Shown: positions 61,657 through 64,000 of the stretch, piece by piece
Layout: every line of letters begins with the position of its first letter
How positions within the stretch are numbered: the first letter of the stretch is position 1
DNA from: Nitrosospira sp. NpAV
GTDB lineage: Bacteria > Pseudomonadota > Gammaproteobacteria > Burkholderiales > Nitrosomonadaceae
Direction: 5' to 3'
Length of the DNA: 64,000 nucleotides
NCBI RefSeq assembly: GCF_000832065.1
Contig: NZ_JXQM01000008.1
Coordinates: 1-64,000, forward strand
Position numbers and translations under genes: made by a program
The notes under the pieces: generated by a model
The model's database searches: none
Seen by the model: only the letters and a program-made list of their open reading frames with translations
What the model was told of the DNA's origin: nothing

Positions 61657-61876
61657 GGATATTTGCCCAAATGGATATGTCTCAATCTGAATCCAGACAG
61701 ATGTTTCATTGATAGGTCTCTATTTTTTTAATGTTATTGGCTGGCTAAAGCTGCAGACTAGAAGCTGCAAGACTACTGGCTGGCTGTGGACGCCCCCTGG
61801 CGGATGTGAAAAGCGGAAGGATGAAACTTGTATAGATACTTCATGGTAATGCTTCGATCGATAAGAAACTGCAGCC

Positions 61877-62653
61877 TCACGATAATGAGAGTGCATTCAG
61901 CATGAGAACCAATAACGCAGTAAGCGTGGTACCTACCAGGCCCGCCGCCAGAAGGCGCGGGCCGTGCAGGCGGCTCCACAACAGTGTCCCGGTTATCGCC
62001 AGAATAAGCAGTGCGCCGGCCAATGTATCGGTGAGTAATATCCACACGTTGGACATCCCGCTGCCTTTGTGAAAGTTGGCGAGAGTCGCCCAAAGATTGG
62101 CTTCCTTCTGCTCAATATGTGTCTCCGCGTCCCCTTTCCAGTACTCTGAAGTCACATTCAGATTGGGCGCGATGAGCGTGATGCGCCAGTTCTCCGGTTG
62201 CTCGATTTGCCCGCCCCCCCAGGGAACGGGGCCGGCAGGCTTTTTCTGCACGCGGGATTTCGCATCGGGCAGCTTGAATTCCGCCCGTAACCATGCTTCC
62301 AATGCTTCGGGGGTTTGCAGACTGGCAGCGGGTGGGGTAAGCACCTGGCGAGTTTCTTCCTGCTTGGCCAGCGGAATTTTCATCTCGGTGCGATGATTGA
62401 GCAGAATACCGGACACGCCGAACAGCAAACCCATCGCCGCCCCCCATAGCCCCATCCAGGCATGCATACGGCGCAGCCAGACAAGAAAGCGGCCGCGCTT
62501 CATGCCTTGCGACAGAAAAAGGTAGCCGCGCGGCTCAGTGGGAGGCGGCGGGGGTAGATCAGCTGCGCGCGGCTCGGCTATATGGGACTCGGTTAAACGT
62601 GCTCCGGTTGGCCGTAACCCGGGCTCGCCTGTTCCGGATTGCAACGTACTCAT
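61877..62653 (-). CDS. PepSY-associated transmembrane protein
   Basis: A 258-residue inner-membrane protein of the PepSY_TM type. After a Pro-rich cytoplasmic N-terminus comes a span starting RRMHAWMGLWGAAMGLLFGVSG (about residues 62-85). A periplasmic PepSY-like section of about 100 residues follows, then two C-terminal spans (ILLTDTLAGALLILAITGTLLW and LVGTTLTALLVLMLNALSLS). Such proteins often accompany TonB receptors and may reduce or pass on imported iron. Its start overlaps the stop of the DUF4198 gene (ATGA), so the pair is translationally coupled. Confidence 0.85.
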   Translation of the reverse strand: MSTLQSGTGEPGLRPTGARLTESHIAEPRAADLPPPPPTEPRGYLFLSQGMKRGRFLVWLRRMHAWMGLWGAAMGLLFGVSGILLNHRTEMKIPLAKQEETRQVLTPPAASLQTPEALEAWLRAEFKLPDAKSRVQKKPAGPVPWGGGQIEQPENWRITLIAPNLNVTSEYWKGDAETHIEQKEANLWATLANFHKGSGMSNVWILLTDTLAGALLILAITGTLLWSRLHGPRLLAAGLVGTTLTALLVLMLNALSLS

Positions 62654-63315
62654 TTGTAAATGCTAAGGGTGACCTTGTGGCTCTCGATGGCGTAGGACTT
62701 ACCCTCGAATTCCCCTGGGTTCTTCAGCTCATATTTCGCCTCAACCACATAAAGACCGGATTCGGGCAGCGGAAAAGAAACCTCTCCTTTCTCGTCCGTC
62801 TTCAAATGCTTCTCCCAGCCATTTGGCGCGATAATAATAATCTCGGCTTTGGCTGCAGGCTTTCCCATAAAACTTAAGCGCAGGATATCGCCGGCGTTCT
62901 CTATATCCAGAGGCAAACTGCCGCCCTTGCCAAGACGCGCATACATAAAGCGTTTTGAAACAGGGCCGGGATTCTCTCCCTGTGGTTCACGTATAGGCTG
63001 TTTAAGCGCCTGCACCAGCACTGTGGCGCCCACAGCACCCGTAGGGCCTGTGGGAATCGCAAAGTAACCATTTTCGCGGATGGGTGCGACCGCGTTTTCC
63101 TTCCCTGTCGCTTCGATCACCACCGCCACCGGTTCGACAATGCTGTCAAGCCTGCCGGGCGAAGCTTCACGCAAATTCTCGCTGTATTCACCAAAATAAA
63201 GCTTGGTTGATTTGGCATCCCCTTCCAGCCAAAGCGCATGGGCCGAGGCATTGAAGCTAAAGAGACCGCCAACGATGGCGGCGATGGCAGTAAATATAAT
63301 GTGTGTGGACTTCAT
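62650..63315 (-). CDS. Periplasmic DUF4198 domain protein
   Basis: A 221-residue exported protein. The start is the ATG at 63315 (MKSTHIIFTAIAAIVGGLFS), with signal peptidase cleavage likely after FNASA, leaving an N-terminal His (HALWLEGD). DUF4198 proteins are beta-sandwich periplasmic proteins usually found beside metal-uptake genes. The histidine near the mature N-terminus is common in this group and may bind metal. It is followed by the PepSY gene with a 4-bp overlap. About 250 bp separate it from the multicopper oxidase upstream. Confidence 0.85.
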   Translation of the reverse strand: MKSTHIIFTAIAAIVGGLFSFNASAHALWLEGDAKSTKLYFGEYSENLREASPGRLDSIVEPVAVVIEATGKENAVAPIRENGYFAIPTGPTGAVGATVLVQALKQPIREPQGENPGPVSKRFMYARLGKGGSLPLDIENAGDILRLSFMGKPAAKAEIIIIAPNGWEKHLKTDEKGEVSFPLPESGLYVVEAKYELKNPGEFEGKSYAIESHKVTLSIYK

Positions 63316-63340
63316 AACGCTTTTCCTTCTCAATGGGTTT

Positions 63341-63470
63341 TGATGGGGTGGGCTTCACTCCACCCATCCTGTATTTTTTCTATGCGTTCTTTCTATTTTA
63401 TCCAGGCTCAATGCATTTTATGCTCCAATATTAGCGGGATGAGTGGAGCGAAGCGCAATCCATCGTTCCC
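63341..63470. repeat. Two short dispersed-repeat fragments
   Basis: A hairpin gggtgg-gcttcac-tccaccc lies at about 63346-63366, followed by ggatgagtggagcgaagcgcaatccatc at about 63437-63464. Both resemble pieces of a common proteobacterial intergenic repeat built on gtggagcgaagc. They fill the gap between the multicopper oxidase and the DUF4198 gene. One may act as a transcription end. Confidence 0.5.
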
Positions 63471-63561
63471 TCCCGATTTGGATTATTGTGAGTACGCTAC
63501 GCTTTCCCCCATCTACATCCGCCACGTAGACATCATGCCGAGAATGATTCATACGTATCTT

Positions 63562-64000
63562 TTACGGCAGGACGCGCCAGCGGGTGGCCATCCCGGCCAT
63601 CATATGGTCGTCAACGTGACAGTGGAAAAGCCAGTGGCCAGCGGAGCGGGGAACCATATCGACCGAAGTCATGCTGGCGGGCAGTACCTCAATCACATCG
63701 GTCCGGCGTCCATGGTCTAGCACCGTTTGTCCATGCCAGTGGACGGTATGATTATCCGTTTCGTTACCCAATGCAACGATGTGCCAGCGAACGCGCTTGC
63801 CAAGCCGGGTTTCATAACCATCCAGATTGCCAAAAATGCGGCCGTTGATCGCATGCTTCATCCCACCTTCTTTCCCCTCTTCTTCATTAAAAATCATGTA
63901 TAGGGAAGTAAATTCCTGATCCACGTCGCTAGGCGCGGGATTGGAGGCGGAACGGGCCATTCCTTTGCGTGTAATGACGATGGTGCCGATCAGCCCCAGA
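63562..64000 (-). CDS. Multicopper oxidase, C-terminal part (gene runs off the window)
   Basis: The minus-strand frame is open to the right edge of the window, so only the last 146 or so codons are visible. They encode the C-terminal cupredoxin domain of a multicopper oxidase. The trinuclear-site and type 1 ligands are intact: HTVHWHGQ, then HWLFHCHVDDHMMAGM with the type 1 copper Cys, His and Met. The visible start of the fragment (LGLIGTIVITRKGMA) resembles a domain end in hephaestin-like oxidases. It reads toward the DUF4198 and PepSY genes. The substrate (copper, iron, manganese or an organic compound) cannot be told from this fragment. Confidence 0.88.
   Translation of the reverse strand, partial: LGLIGTIVITRKGMARSASNPAPSDVDQEFTSLYMIFNEEEGKEGGMKHAINGRIFGNLDGYETRLGKRVRWHIVALGNETDNHTVHWHGQTVLDHGRRTDVIEVLPASMTSVDMVPRSAGHWLFHCHVDDHMMAGMATRWRVLP

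Overview
The window looks like chromosomal DNA of a betaproteobacterium, most likely an ammonia-oxidiser relative of Nitrosospira (Nitrosomonadales). This rests on familiarity of the protein sequences and gene orders: rlmN-rodZ-ispG-hisS-yfgM-bamB-der, tig-clpP-clpX-lon-hup-ppiD, trpE-gph-rpe, hopanoid gene hpnD, and a LuxI-type synthase. No amo, hao or rRNA genes lie in the window, so the assignment is an inference. Almost all of the sequence is ordinary coding DNA. No prophage, CRISPR array or complete insertion sequence was seen.

Layout. 1-550 has no gene. 551-7003: priA, then on the minus strand a fructosamine-kinase-family gene, argH and prfC. 7015-13948: a yejABEF-type oligopeptide ABC transporter operon reading into prfC. 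14372-15160: fabI, convergent with ppiD. 15257-23875: a protein-quality-control block (ppiD, tRNA-Asp, tRNA-Val, hup, lon, clpX, clpP, tig, tRNA-Leu), with a sigma32-like promoter before lon and a strong sigma70-like promoter before hup. 23937-25586: an SDR and hpnD. 25852-27852: groES-groEL with a perfect CIRCE operator, divergent from dacB (28006-29610).

29880-33477 is a small accessory-looking cluster: Ohr/OsmC protein, two SDRs, a tautomerase and a divergent LysR gene broken by one in-frame TAG. 33549-45986 is housekeeping: trpE, gph, rpe, apaG, der, bamB, yfgM, hisS, ispG, rodZ, rlmN, ndk. A 174-bp MITE-like element sits just upstream of ndk, and a short relative of it lies between fabI and ppiD. 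46292-49629: an M1-type metallopeptidase coupled to a ChaN-PDZ protein. Then purL and a divergent NAD(P)HX repair gene, followed by a peroxiredoxin and a ferritin-like protein.

57117-64000 is the most interesting stretch: two small unrecognised genes, a degenerate response-regulator receiver protein overlapping a LuxI-type acyl-homoserine-lactone synthase by 4 bp with no luxR beside it, hairpin-rich intergenic DNA, and a minus-strand metal-related set (multicopper oxidase running off the window edge, DUF4198 protein, PepSY membrane protein, TonB-dependent siderophore-type receptor whose start region appears frameshifted).

No wholly new system can be proven from this sequence. The best candidates are the LuxI/receiver pair, the multicopper oxidase-DUF4198-PepSY-TonB receptor set, and the MITE-like element at ndk.
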